From contig NZ_JARNTX010000002.1 in NCBI RefSeq assembly GCF_029433095.1, positions 1,426,001 through 1,490,000 on the forward strand: a stretch of DNA of 64,000 nucleotides, read 5' to 3'. The stretch is from Hymenobacter sp. YC55. Lineage in GTDB: Bacteria > Bacteroidota > Bacteroidia > Cytophagales > Hymenobacteraceae. The notes under the pieces are model-generated. The model saw nothing but the letters and a program-made list of their open reading frames with translations, searched no databases and was not told the DNA's origin. The position numbers were made by a program, and so were the translations under genes. Within the stretch, counting starts at the first letter, position 1. Each line of letters starts with the position of its first letter. Of the stretch, positions 1 through 8,104 are shown piece after piece.

Positions 1-1
1 C

Positions 2-286
2 AATTTTGCTTTCCCTTTCTTAGTCTTAATGACACGGGATGCAAAGCGTCAAATGATCATGTTGAAGATCGTTTGCATTGCCATCCTAATAGGTCACTGG
101 TTTGATTTCTATTTAATGATCATGCCAGCAACTATGCAAGCTAATAATGGGTTTGTAATAGAGTTCGGAGTTGCACTTGTATTCTTAGGAAGCTTCCTGC
201 TCTTGATGACCAAACGCCTTTCTCAGGCTTCGTTGGTTCCGGTACATCATCCATTCTTGGACGAAAGCGTTCATCATACCACTTAA
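2..286 (+). CDS. actF: Alternative complex III subunit ActF, C-terminal fragment (cut by window edge)
   Basis: The frame is open from base 2 and reads NFAFPFLVLMTRDAKR before two hydrophobic segments, so the ATG at 29 is internal and the gene begins upstream of the window. The P-F-L-V-L-M-T-R-D-A-K stretch and the following membrane segments match the C-terminal end of the NrfD/PsrC-like subunit ActF of alternative complex III, the quinol:cytochrome c (or auracyanin) oxidoreductase that replaces bc1 in Bacteroidota. ActF is an integral membrane protein that helps form the quinol site and possibly a proton path. The coxB gene starts 100 bases downstream on the same strand, the usual act-cox order, which supports the call. 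About 95 residues are visible. The family assignment rests on the motif and context. Confidence 0.75.
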   Translation, partial: NFAFPFLVLMTRDAKRQMIMLKIVCIAILIGHWFDFYLMIMPATMQANNGFVIEFGVALVFLGSFLLLMTKRLSQASLVPVHHPFLDESVHHTT

Positions 287-385
287 TTTTTAGAGCTGAG
301 ATTGTGGAGCTTAAAGTTTAGATTATTTGTTTAGTCTAGGTTGGCAAGCTCTAAGCTCTAAGTTTCCTCTTCTAATTTCTACAGA

Positions 386-1447
386 ATGACTGCTCTTGGT
401 ATTTTGTTGGTGCTGGCGTTGTTGTTGGTCGTTTTCGGCCTGCTGTTCCGACTCCAGATTCTAACGTCAATTTTTTCTGGTAGCTCGGCTCGTGAGTTCG
501 GCACTAGTAACCGTGTAAACGGAATACTGATGCTTGTTTTCATGGTTGTAGGCGGTGCTGCCTTCGCCTGGTCGTTCGGTGACAATTACGACAAAATGAA
601 CCCGCCTATTGCTTCCGTGCATGGCCACGCAACTGAGCGGATGTTCTGGATCACGATGATCATCATCGGGATAGTGTTTGTACTGACTCAAATCTTGCTG
701 TTCGTATACTCTTACAAGTATCAGCATCAGGAAGGCCGTCGGGCTTATTTCTTCCCACACAACAACAAAATCGAGATTATCTGGACGGTCATTCCCGCCA
801 TTGTAATGGCTGCACTGGTATTCGCTGGCTGGAAGGAGTGGACCCGCATTACCGGTCCTGCACCTAAAGATGCTGTTGTGCTGGAGGTAATGGGCAAGCA
901 GTTCAACTGGCTGGTTCGTTATCCTGGTCGTGATATGAAGCTAGGGGTAGTTAACTACCGTCTAATTGATGCTACCAACGAATTTGGCTTTGATTTGTCA
1001 GATAAAGCTGGCCTAGATGACTTCGTTCCTGGTGAGATCCACGTGCCTAAAGGCCACCCTGTACTGCTGAAGATTCGTTCGCGCGATGTATTGCACGCTG
1101 TGTACATGCCGCACTTCCGGGTGCAGATGTATGCTGTACCAGGCATGCCAACTAAGTTCTGGTTCACGCCTACTAAGTCAACTGACGAGATGCGTGCACA
1201 GCTAGGCAATTCCAAGTTCAACTATGAGCTTGCTTGCAACCAGATTTGTGGCCGCGGGCACTTTGCAATGAAATTTACCATTGTAGTAGACGAGCCAGAC
1301 GATTATGTGGCTTGGTATGCTCAGCAGAAGTCATTCTCTGAACAGAACCCTGATGTCTTGGCTTCTTTCAAACAGAAGGAAGAGAAGCTGGTTGTAAAAG
1401 AAGCCGCTGCTGCGGTTGCTACGCCTGCTACCAAAGCCTCGCTATAA
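386..1447 (+). CDS. coxB: Cytochrome c oxidase subunit II (CuA subunit)
   Basis: A 353-residue membrane-anchored CuA protein that accepts electrons for the terminal oxidase. Three hydrophobic segments lie near residues 3-22, 50-66 and 88-110, a longer N-terminus than the usual two-helix subunit II. The periplasmic cupredoxin domain follows, with the aromatic stretch GKQFNWLVRYPG. CuA ligands are visible: His237 in VLHAVYMPH, and Cys284, Cys288, His292 and Met295 in CNQICGRGHFAM, the full C-x3-C-x3-H-x2-M set. There is no C-terminal cytochrome c domain, so the electron donor must be separate, probably a haem subunit of the upstream alternative complex III. The tail is Ala/Lys/Val-rich. The ATG at 386 is the only good start. 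First gene of the cox operon in this window. Confidence 0.97.
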   Translation: MTALGILLVLALLLVVFGLLFRLQILTSIFSGSSAREFGTSNRVNGILMLVFMVVGGAAFAWSFGDNYDKMNPPIASVHGHATERMFWITMIIIGIVFVLTQILLFVYSYKYQHQEGRRAYFFPHNNKIEIIWTVIPAIVMAALVFAGWKEWTRITGPAPKDAVVLEVMGKQFNWLVRYPGRDMKLGVVNYRLIDATNEFGFDLSDKAGLDDFVPGEIHVPKGHPVLLKIRSRDVLHAVYMPHFRVQMYAVPGMPTKFWFTPTKSTDEMRAQLGNSKFNYELACNQICGRGHFAMKFTIVVDEPDDYVAWYAQQKSFSEQNPDVLASFKQKEEKLVVKEAAAAVATPATKASL

Positions 1448-1476
1448 TTTCACTCAGTTAATTGCACGCTCCATAT

Positions 1477-3339
1477 ATGGCTGCTAATCTTCCTAATCAA
1501 GCGCAGGTGCAAGGAGGTATCGGGGTAACCGAGCCGAATACCACGCACCATGAGCATGAGCTGCATGATGATCATCACCACGATCAGCATTGGCTATTTA
1601 AATATGTTTTCAGTACCGACCACAAGGTTATCGCCAAGCAGTTCCTGATTACGGGTATCTTCTGGGCAATTCTAGGTGGTACACTGTCTAGCATATTCCG
1701 TCTTCAACTCGGCTGGCCAGAGTCAACAATGGCATGGCTGACACCGGTGCTAGGCAAATGGGTAGAAGCTGGTAAGCTGAATCCTGAATTCTATCTTTCG
1801 CTGGTTACAATGCACGGCACTATCATGGTGTTCTTCGTGCTGACGGCGGGCCTGTCAGGTACATTCTCTAACTTCCTGATTCCGCTGCAAGTTGGTGCCC
1901 GTGATATGGCCTCAGGCTTCATGAATATGCTCTCGTACTGGTTCTTCTTTACGTCGAGCGTTATCATGTTCCTCTCGATCTTCTTAGAGACGGGCCCTGC
2001 TGCTGCTGGTTGGACTATTTATCCTCCGCTGAGCGCCTTGCCACAGGCTATTCCTGGTTCAGGCATGGGCATGACCATGTGGCTGGTGTCGATGGCTTTG
2101 TTCATTGTATCGCAACTGTTGGGTGGTGTTAACTATATCACTACCGTTATCAACCTGCGCACCCGGGGCATGAGCATGAGCAAACTGCCCCTGACCATCT
2201 GGGCATTCTTCCTGACGGCTATCCTAGGTCTGCTTGCTTTCCCGGTACTCTTCTCGGCGGCATTGCTGCTGATTTTCGACCGTAGCTTCGGCACGAGCTT
2301 CTTCTTGTCTGACATCTACATTGCCGGACAGGCACTGCCCAACACCGGTGGTTCTCCGATCTTGTTCCAGCACTTGTTCTGGTTCCTAGGTCACCCTGAG
2401 GTATACATCGTGATTATGCCCGCTATGGGTATGGTTTCAGAGATTCTAGCTACGAATTCTCGTAAGCCTATCTTCGGTTACCGTGCCATGATTGGCTCAC
2501 TGCTTGGTATCTCTTTGCTATCGTTCGTTGTGTGGGCTCACCACATGTTCGTAACGGGCATGAACCCATTCCTGGGTTCGGTATTCATGTTCTTGACGCT
2601 TATCATCGCCGTTCCTTCAGCGGTAAAGACTTTCAACTGGTTGGCAACATTGTGGCGCGGTAACATCCGCTTTACGTCCGCTATGCTGTTCTCTATCGGT
2701 TTCGTGTCGCTGTTCATTTCGGGTGGCCTAACGGGTATTATCCTTGGTAATGCTGCCTTGGATATTCAGATGCACAACACATACTTTGTGGTGGCGCACT
2801 TCCACTTGGTAATGGGTAGCTCTGCATTCTTTGGTCTATTTGCTGGTGTGTACCACTGGTTCCCAAAGATGTTCGGCCGTATGATGGATGAGAAGCTTGG
2901 TTATATTCACTTCTGGCTCACCTTCCTCGGCGTTTACCTGGTATTCTTGCCAATGCACTACGTCGGTATTGCTGGTTTCCCCCGCCGCTACTATGCTTGG
3001 ACCGGGTTTGAGATGTTCAGCCAGTTTGCTGACCTCAACAAGTTTATTTCCATTGCTGCTATCCTAGCATTCTTCGCGCAGTTCATCTTCGTCTTCAACT
3101 TCTTCTACAGCATCTTCCGTGGTCGTCGCGCTACGGAAAACCCATGGCGTTCGACTACGCTGGAGTGGACTACGCCTGTAGTACCTGGTCACGGCAACTG
3201 GCCTGGTGAGATTCCTGCTGTATACCGTTGGCCTTACGATTATAGCAAGCCAGGCGCTGAGCAGGATTTCATCCCGCAGAACGTGCCTTACTCGAAAACG
3301 CAGTCTTCGAACTTGCCTTACGAGAACGAAAACGAATAA
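1477..3339 (+). CDS. coxA: Cytochrome c oxidase subunit I (haem-copper oxidase, A1 type)
   Basis: A 620-residue, twelve-helix catalytic subunit of the proton-pumping oxidase. Haem ligands are His113 (MHGTIMVF) and His441/His443 in HNTYFVVAHFHLV. CuB ligands are His306 in GHPEVY, with Tyr310 for the His-Tyr crosslink, and His355/His356 in WAHHMF. Glu308 in GHPEVY places it in the A1 family with a D-channel glutamate, and Lys384 in AVPSAVKTFNW marks the K channel. The N-terminus (about residues 20-40) is very rich in His, Asp and Glu. An in-frame TTG at 1462 would add five residues; the ATG at 1477 is preferred. It follows coxB by 29 bases and ends just before a strong terminator hairpin. Confidence 0.97.
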   Translation: MAANLPNQAQVQGGIGVTEPNTTHHEHELHDDHHHDQHWLFKYVFSTDHKVIAKQFLITGIFWAILGGTLSSIFRLQLGWPESTMAWLTPVLGKWVEAGKLNPEFYLSLVTMHGTIMVFFVLTAGLSGTFSNFLIPLQVGARDMASGFMNMLSYWFFFTSSVIMFLSIFLETGPAAAGWTIYPPLSALPQAIPGSGMGMTMWLVSMALFIVSQLLGGVNYITTVINLRTRGMSMSKLPLTIWAFFLTAILGLLAFPVLFSAALLLIFDRSFGTSFFLSDIYIAGQALPNTGGSPILFQHLFWFLGHPEVYIVIMPAMGMVSEILATNSRKPIFGYRAMIGSLLGISLLSFVVWAHHMFVTGMNPFLGSVFMFLTLIIAVPSAVKTFNWLATLWRGNIRFTSAMLFSIGFVSLFISGGLTGIILGNAALDIQMHNTYFVVAHFHLVMGSSAFFGLFAGVYHWFPKMFGRMMDEKLGYIHFWLTFLGVYLVFLPMHYVGIAGFPRRYYAWTGFEMFSQFADLNKFISIAAILAFFAQFIFVFNFFYSIFRGRRATENPWRSTTLEWTTPVVPGHGNWPGEIPAVYRWPYDYSKPGAEQDFIPQNVPYSKTQSSNLPYENENE

Positions 3340-3361
3340 TTGCCTGATGGCAATACTCCCG

Positions 3362-3400
3362 AAACGGGCCGCTGTACTTACGGCGGCCCGTTTTTATTTT
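3362..3400 (+). terminator. Rho-independent terminator after coxA
   Basis: Arms AAACGGGCCGC (3362-3372) and GCGGCCCGTTT (3383-3393) pair perfectly around a ten-base loop and run into T5-A-T4. It lies 22 bases after the coxA stop. The cox genes continue downstream, so it probably attenuates coxA message or separates structural from assembly genes. Confidence 0.85.
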
Positions 3401-3507
3401 ATCTGGCCTAAGCACAAAGATTTGTATAACTGTAAGCAGGAAGCTGGACACCAAAAGCTGGTTTCAACTGTTACTTCTATGTCAACTTTAGCAACAAGAA
3501 ATCTTAA

Positions 3508-4593
3508 ATGACTCAACCTGCTTTTGTACGCCGCTTTCGGTTTTTTGGCATCCTGACGGTGATATCTGTCTATCTTCTGATTCTAGTAGGAGGCATAGTT
3601 CGAAGCACTGGATCAGGTATGGGTTGCCCTGATTGGCCGAAGTGTTTTGGTACATGGGTTCCGCCAACACAGGCGAACGAATTGCCTGCTGGTTATAAGG
3701 AAATTTATACCGCGCAACGAGTAGCAAAAAACCAGAAACTGGCTAAAACACTAGAACGCCTTGGCTTCAAGCAGGTCGCAAGCCAAATATTCGCGCATCC
3801 TACTCAGTTTATTGAGACAGACTTCAATGCCACCAAAACGTGGATAGAATATGTGAATCGGTTGCTTGGTGCTCTTATTGGAGTATTCATTTTTTTGACC
3901 GTAATACTTGCCCTGCCTTACTGGCGGCGTGACCGAGCTGTATTTTGGCTGGCTTTTGCTTCCTTTCTGCTTACGGGCTTCCAAGGGTGGTTAGGATCTT
4001 TAGTAGTTTCTACTAATCTCCTACCGGAACTCGTGACGGTACACATGGCTTTGGCCTTGCTAATTGTAGCTATGCTGATTTATGCTGTTGACCGTTCGCA
4101 GCAGGGGCAAGTTGCCCCTGTGCTAGGACAGAGAGCAGTTTCTCGCAAGCTGATTCCACTGCTGTGGATAACTACTTTTCTAACCTTCGGACAGATAGTA
4201 CTAGGCACGCAAGTCCGAGAACAGGTAGATGTTGTGGCTACAGCTGCCAATTATCTGAATCGAGCTAATTGGGTAGAACAATTAGGTAACATCTTCAAAG
4301 TGCACCGTTCCTTTTCGCTGCTATTGCTTGTTCTCAACGTATACGTGGGGTACCAGCTCTATCAAACTCGAAATGCACACTTGCAGCGCTTAGCTACTGT
4401 GACGATGGGATTACTAGGGCTGGAGATAATAGCTGGCGTAACGCTTGCCTACTTAGCCTTGCCAGCCACTGTACAGCCCGTACACCTCACAGTAGCTACT
4501 ATTCTGTTTGGTGCACAGTTCTTGACAATTATCCGTTACGCTCGTCAAGCTAAAACGCAACCGCAGGCCGTTTATGCAAGTGTTGTTGCGTAA
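3508..4593 (+). CDS. ctaA: Haem A synthase (COX15/CtaA family)
   Basis: Oxidises the C8 methyl group of haem O to give haem A for the oxidase; an eight-helix inner-membrane enzyme of 361 residues. The N-terminal helix is followed by GSGMGCPDWPKC, with the loop cysteine pair Cys40/Cys46. Conserved histidines are His179 (TVHMALAL), His266 (KVHRSFSL) and His326 (PVHLTVAT). The usual first haem-ligand motif E-x-x-H-R reads EYVNR here, so Asn117 stands where His is expected; this looks like a lineage feature but should be checked. Both halves carry the duplicated four-helix pattern typical of the family. It starts with ATG after the coxA terminator and runs into ctaB. Confidence 0.93.
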   Translation: MTQPAFVRRFRFFGILTVISVYLLILVGGIVRSTGSGMGCPDWPKCFGTWVPPTQANELPAGYKEIYTAQRVAKNQKLAKTLERLGFKQVASQIFAHPTQFIETDFNATKTWIEYVNRLLGALIGVFIFLTVILALPYWRRDRAVFWLAFASFLLTGFQGWLGSLVVSTNLLPELVTVHMALALLIVAMLIYAVDRSQQGQVAPVLGQRAVSRKLIPLLWITTFLTFGQIVLGTQVREQVDVVATAANYLNRANWVEQLGNIFKVHRSFSLLLLVLNVYVGYQLYQTRNAHLQRLATVTMGLLGLEIIAGVTLAYLALPATVQPVHLTVATILFGAQFLTIIRYARQAKTQPQAVYASVVA

Positions 4594-4598
4594 CTTTG
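4571..4598 (+). promoter_or_regulatory. Candidate Bacteroidota promoter before ctaB
   Basis: A perfect TAnnTTTG minus-7 box, TAACTTTG, lies at 4591-4598 over the ctaA stop codon, with a weak TTTA 16 bases upstream as a possible minus-33 element. The ctaB ATG at 4646 follows by about 47 bases. This fits an internal promoter for ctaB and the genes after it. Confidence 0.45.
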
Positions 4599-4645
4599 CG
4601 GCCCGGTTCGGAGTCTATCCGCCGGTTGCGTTGTTTTACCCACTG

Positions 4646-5497
4646 ATGACCAAAGCCAGGGCATATTTTCAGTTAATAAAATTCCGGTTGGCGCTGACGG
4701 TAGCATTTTCAAGTGCTATCGGGTACCTTCTCGGAGTCCAAGCTTTCGATTGGGGTAAAGCTTTGCTCGTAATGATAGGCGGGCTAGCCGTAACGGGAGC
4801 AGCCAACACTATAAATCAGATTTACGAGATAGACCTCGATAAACTGATGAAGCGGACAGCAAAACGTCCGCTGCCTCAAGGAGTCTTGAGTGTTACTGAG
4901 GCATGGGTGTTCACGATATTAATGGGTGTATTGGGGTTAGGCATACTGACTTACTACTTCAACCCGCTAGCAGCGGCACTGTCATTGATTTCGCTTATCC
5001 TCTACGGATTCATCTACACGCCTCTGAAGACCATTTCGCCGATATGTGTGGCAGTGGGAGCTATTCCAGGAGGTATGCCCCCGCTGATTGGCTATGTGGC
5101 TGCTACGGGCGTTTTAGGGCCTGAAGCATGGGTGTTGTTTGGCATTCAGTTCATGTGGCAATTCCCCCACTTTTGGGCTATTGCCTGGGTACTCGATGAC
5201 GATTACAAAGCCGCTGGATTCAAGATGCTTCCGTCTCCGGGGCGGAAGGACTTGCGTACGGCCTTCCAAATCATGACCTACACACTACTGCTTATCCCAC
5301 TGAGCTTGTTGCCTCTGCAGTTTAATATGGCGGGCAAAACCTCAGCTTTGATTGCTGTCCTGTGCGGTGTGTTGTTTTTGATGCAGACGCTTTACTTGAT
5401 GCGCACTTGTACGAAAAAAGCGGCCATGCGAATTATGTTTGGCTCTTTCCTGTACTTGCCCATTGTACAAATCGCGCTGGTTCTTGACAAGATGTAA
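4646..5497 (+). CDS. ctaB: Protohaem IX farnesyltransferase (haem O synthase)
   Basis: Adds a farnesyl group to haem b to give haem O, the substrate of CtaA. The protein has 283 residues and about nine membrane helices and belongs to the UbiA prenyltransferase family. The first Asp-rich motif, N-x3-D-x3-D, is in NQIYEIDLDKLMKRTAKRP, and a second Asp cluster is in WVLDDDYKAAGFKML. An upstream in-frame ATG at 4574 overlaps ctaA, but the 24 residues it adds do not resemble the family; the start MTKARAYFQLIKFRLAL at 4646 matches the normal N-terminus. It lies between ctaA and the two subunit III genes, so haem A synthesis is coupled to oxidase expression. Confidence 0.95.
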   Translation: MTKARAYFQLIKFRLALTVAFSSAIGYLLGVQAFDWGKALLVMIGGLAVTGAANTINQIYEIDLDKLMKRTAKRPLPQGVLSVTEAWVFTILMGVLGLGILTYYFNPLAAALSLISLILYGFIYTPLKTISPICVAVGAIPGGMPPLIGYVAATGVLGPEAWVLFGIQFMWQFPHFWAIAWVLDDDYKAAGFKMLPSPGRKDLRTAFQIMTYTLLLIPLSLLPLQFNMAGKTSALIAVLCGVLFLMQTLYLMRTCTKKAAMRIMFGSFLYLPIVQIALVLDKM

Positions 5498-5567
5498 GCC
5501 GATAAAAAACAGTAGCAATGTGAGGAAAATGCAAACTACATTTCTGCCGCACGTGTTTCATATAAGC

Positions 5568-5580
5568 TGAGCGTCGCTCA
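5568..5580 (+). promoter_or_regulatory. Short palindrome upstream of the first subunit III gene
   Basis: TGAGCG-T-CGCTCA is a perfect 6-bp inverted repeat with one central base, ending 20 bases before the ATG at 5601, in the 103-base gap after ctaB. It could be an operator or a small leader hairpin. No regulator is known for it from the sequence. Confidence 0.2.
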
Positions 5581-5600
5581 AAAACATATAATTTTCTGCC

Positions 5601-6194
5601 ATGCATTCATCAGAATTAGAGATTCTTAAAGACCGAGAGCCCGCCATCGGAACCCATCCGTTGCGTGTGCTACTCTGGCTCATGATGGTAAGCAGCACAA
5701 TGATATTTGCTGCTTATACCAGCGCCTACATTGTGCGGCGTGAAGAAGGCAACTGGTTGGAGTTTGATTTACCTCATGGTTTGCTGTATACCAGTATCAT
5801 CATTCTCTTAAGTAGTGCCAGCATTCAATGGGCTTACGCATCGGCGCGCAAAGACGAATTACGCCGTGTACAAACTGGTATTCTAATCACTTTCGTGCTT
5901 GGCCTCGTATTCTTGCTAGGTCAATGGAGCGTGTGGGGCGAATTGGTGCGCAACAAGATTCACTTCGGTGGCGTTGATGCTAATCCGTCGGGTTCGTTCC
6001 TGTATGTGCTGATGGGAGTCCACGCTTTTCACTTGATTACGGGGTTGATTTTTTTGCTCCGCGTACTACGCAAAAGCTTTAACTATCAAGTGCATTCGCG
6101 GCAGATGCTCTCTATTGGCAACGTGACCATCTATTGGCACTTCCTCGGCGGGCTTTGGTTGTACTTGTATTTGTTCCTACTTTTGAACCACTAG
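5601..6194 (+). CDS. Haem-copper oxidase subunit III, short paralogue
   Basis: A 197-residue protein with five predicted membrane helices, matching the short (five-helix) subunit III family. The hydrophobic segments are near residues 22-45, 60-82, 92-112, 130-152 and 172-194. The stretches FLYVLMGVHAFHLITG and IYWHFLGGLWLYLYL are typical of helices in CoxC/CyoC proteins. It lies directly before a second, longer subunit III gene (21-base gap). Such pairs are common in Bacteroidota cox operons, with one or both copies packing on subunit I and stabilising proton uptake. The N-terminal MHSSELEILKDREPAIG is cytoplasmic and hydrophilic. Whether both copies enter one complex cannot be told from sequence. 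Confidence 0.88.
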   Translation: MHSSELEILKDREPAIGTHPLRVLLWLMMVSSTMIFAAYTSAYIVRREEGNWLEFDLPHGLLYTSIIILLSSASIQWAYASARKDELRRVQTGILITFVLGLVFLLGQWSVWGELVRNKIHFGGVDANPSGSFLYVLMGVHAFHLITGLIFLLRVLRKSFNYQVHSRQMLSIGNVTIYWHFLGGLWLYLYLFLLLNH

Positions 6195-6215
6195 TTTCGT
6201 CTTACCCCGCACGCT

Positions 6216-6995
6216 ATGTCCACCATTATCACGACGCAGCCCCAAACCACTGCTTCTTCCGCTACCGACCGGCCGCGGAGCGGCAACTGGGACGGTGGCA
6301 ACGAACCCTTCAAAGCCAGCTATGGTAAGCTGATGATGTGGTTCTTCCTGCTGTCGGACGCTTTCACGTTCGCTGCTTTTCTGACCACGTACGGCCTGAT
6401 TCGCCATCGTTACCCTGCTTTCGACGCTGCCGCTGGTAAAGCATTCAAGTTCTCGACGGCTTATTGGCCTGTTCCGGATCAGGTATTCAATGCCTTCCCT
6501 GGTATGGGGCACGCCAACGTGCCGCTGGGCTTCGTGGCATTGATGACGATGATTCTCATCTTCAGTTCCGTGACCATGGTGTTGGCTGTAGAAGCTGGCC
6601 ACCGTATGGACAAGCAGGACGTGCAAAAGTGGTTGCTGTGGACTATCCTCTTTGGCGCTACTTTCCTTGGCTCACAGGCTTGGGAGTGGAGTCACTTTAT
6701 CCATGGTACACCAGAAGGTACGCTGATGGCGGATGGATCTGTGTTTCATGGGGCCAACCTAGCGCAGAACCAGTATGGTCCAGTGTTGTTTGCTGACCTG
6801 TTCTTCTTCATTACAGGCTTCCACGGTACGCACGTATTCTCGGGAGTTTGTCTCTTGGTTTACTGCTTTATCGCTACTACAAACGATACCTTCCACAACC
6901 GTGGCCACTACGAGATGGTGGAGAAAGTAGGCCTGTACTGGCACTTTGTAGACCTTGTGTGGGTGTTTGTTTTCACCTTCTTCTACCTCGTTTAA
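6216..6995 (+). CDS. coxC: Cytochrome c oxidase subunit III, main copy
   Basis: A 259-residue subunit III with about five membrane helices after a soluble Thr/Gln/Ser-rich N-terminus of some 40 residues. Helix motifs include KLMMWFFLLSDAFTFAAF (early helix), GATFLGSQAWEWSHF, and FFFITGFHGTHVFSG followed by VGLYWHFVDLVWVFVF at the C-terminus. The last two are the hallmark of the family (G-x-H-x-x-H and Y-W-H-x-V-D-x-V-W). A loop of about 30 residues between helices (HRYPAFDAAAGKAFKFST and following) is longer than in classic CoxC. It forms the oxidase core with subunits I and II. The ATG at 6216 follows the stop of the short paralogue by 21 bases. Confidence 0.94.
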   Translation: MSTIITTQPQTTASSATDRPRSGNWDGGNEPFKASYGKLMMWFFLLSDAFTFAAFLTTYGLIRHRYPAFDAAAGKAFKFSTAYWPVPDQVFNAFPGMGHANVPLGFVALMTMILIFSSVTMVLAVEAGHRMDKQDVQKWLLWTILFGATFLGSQAWEWSHFIHGTPEGTLMADGSVFHGANLAQNQYGPVLFADLFFFITGFHGTHVFSGVCLLVYCFIATTNDTFHNRGHYEMVEKVGLYWHFVDLVWVFVFTFFYLV

Positions 6996-7002
6996 TTATC
7001 AA

Positions 7003-7084
7003 GAGTAACAGAGTAGCTGAGTAATTGACCAAGTTATTCGGCTGGGATCAAACCCACTCAGTTACTTAATCACTCAGTTACTGC
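7003..7084 (+). repeat. Intercistronic CTCAGTTACT repeats able to fold back
   Basis: The 97-base gap between coxC and subunit IV holds two copies of ACTCAGTTACT (7057-7067 and 7072-7082). They can pair imperfectly with GAGTAACAGAGTAGCTGAGTAA near 7003-7022. A related CACTCAGTTA stands before coxA at 1451-1460. It is probably a message-processing or stability structure. Confidence 0.4.
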
Positions 7085-7092
7085 TCAAAGGA

Positions 7093-7434
7093 ATGGCTAA
7101 TCACGCAAACACCGAACCGGTACCAGCTGGGGAGATTCCAAAGCCTAACGTAGGCTGGATCTGGAAGACCTTTTTTGTTTTGGTAGGTATTACCGCGCTG
7201 GAGTTCGTATTCGTATTCTTAATGGATCCGAGTACGCTTCGCAATTCGATCTTCATCATCCTGACCATCTTTAAGGCCTTCTTTATTGTAGCCGAGTTCA
7301 TGCACTTAAAGCATGAAGTGAAAGCGCTCATCTGGACTATTCTGATTCCGATGGCGCTTCTCATATGGTTGCTGATTGCTTTAGTTTCCGAAGGAACATA
7401 CAGCGGCCAAGCTATTCAGAACGCATTCAACTAA
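7093..7434 (+). CDS. Cytochrome c oxidase subunit IV family protein
   Basis: A small 113-residue membrane protein with three hydrophobic segments (about residues 22-42, 50-72 and 80-100) after a hydrophilic N-terminus MANHANTEPVPAGEIPKPN. The segment AFFIVAEFMHLKHEVKALIW is the recognisable core of the prokaryotic subunit IV (CtaF/COX4_pro-like) family, which stabilises the oxidase core. It lies after the subunit III gene and 4 bases before the SCO gene. The glutamate and histidines inside the second helix are conserved in the family. The start is ATG; no alternative is needed. Confidence 0.88.
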   Translation: MANHANTEPVPAGEIPKPNVGWIWKTFFVLVGITALEFVFVFLMDPSTLRNSIFIILTIFKAFFIVAEFMHLKHEVKALIWTILIPMALLIWLLIALVSEGTYSGQAIQNAFN

Positions 7435-7438
7435 CTAC

Positions 7439-8104
7439 ATGAGGCCCAAACACGTCCTGTTGTTGGGCCTTATGTTGTTGGTCCCAGTACTGGCTTTCGT
7501 GTTTCTCTACACGTTTGGAGCCAACCGTTACGCGCTGCCCACTTTCCTGCCTGACCGGGTCGATTCGACACTGGTAGAAGGAAAGTGGCGGCGCGATACT
7601 GTTTTTCATAGGGTAGCTGATTTTCAATTGGCCTCGCAATCTGGCCGCTTGGTTTCGCAAAAGGATTTAGCCGATGGCCTGTATGTGGCTAATTTCTTTT
7701 ACAGCACTTGCCCTGGTGCTTGTCCGCAGATGAACAGTCAAATGGCGCGGATACAAGAGAAGTTTCGGCACGAACCGCGCGTAAAATTGGTTTCTTATAC
7801 GGTGGACCCCGCCCACGATTCGGTGGCGGTGCTAGGACGCTACGCCGAACAATTCGGAGCTATTGCCGGAAAGTGGTTTTTCCTTACTGGTGACAAATCT
7901 GCTATTTATCGGTTAGTTACCGAGGAGTTTCGGTTGCCTGCTCCCAGTGGTGTAGCCCCTGGTATCGTGCACAGCCGAAACTTGTACCTCGTAGACCGTG
8001 ATAAGCGCGTGCGCGGCATCTATGATGGTACCAAAGCCAAAGATGTGGACCGCCTCATGACGGAAATCAACGTGCTGCTCTACACTTATGACCACAATCA
8101 GTAA
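7439..8104 (+). CDS. sco: SCO family copper chaperone for CuA assembly
   Basis: A 221-residue membrane-tethered thioredoxin-fold protein. One N-terminal helix (about residues 5-25) anchors it with the domain in the periplasm. The metal and redox motif C-x3-C is at Cys91/Cys95 in STCPGACPQM, and the third copper ligand is His178 in GIVHSRNLYLVD. The SCO signature VSYTVDPAHDSVAVL (family form D-P-x-x-D-T/S) is present. SCO proteins load or reduce the CuA site of subunit II, so its place in this operon fits. It starts 4 bases after the subunit IV stop, and its last 17 bases overlap the next gene, pointing to translational coupling. Confidence 0.94.
   Translation: MRPKHVLLLGLMLLVPVLAFVFLYTFGANRYALPTFLPDRVDSTLVEGKWRRDTVFHRVADFQLASQSGRLVSQKDLADGLYVANFFYSTCPGACPQMNSQMARIQEKFRHEPRVKLVSYTVDPAHDSVAVLGRYAEQFGAIAGKWFFLTGDKSAIYRLVTEEFRLPAPSGVAPGIVHSRNLYLVDRDKRVRGIYDGTKAKDVDRLMTEINVLLYTYDHNQ

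Noticed and set aside
289..361. Inverted TTAGAGCT/AGCTCTAA near the coxB start
   Set aside because: Only 8 bases long, with a second partial copy; too weak to call a terminator or operator.
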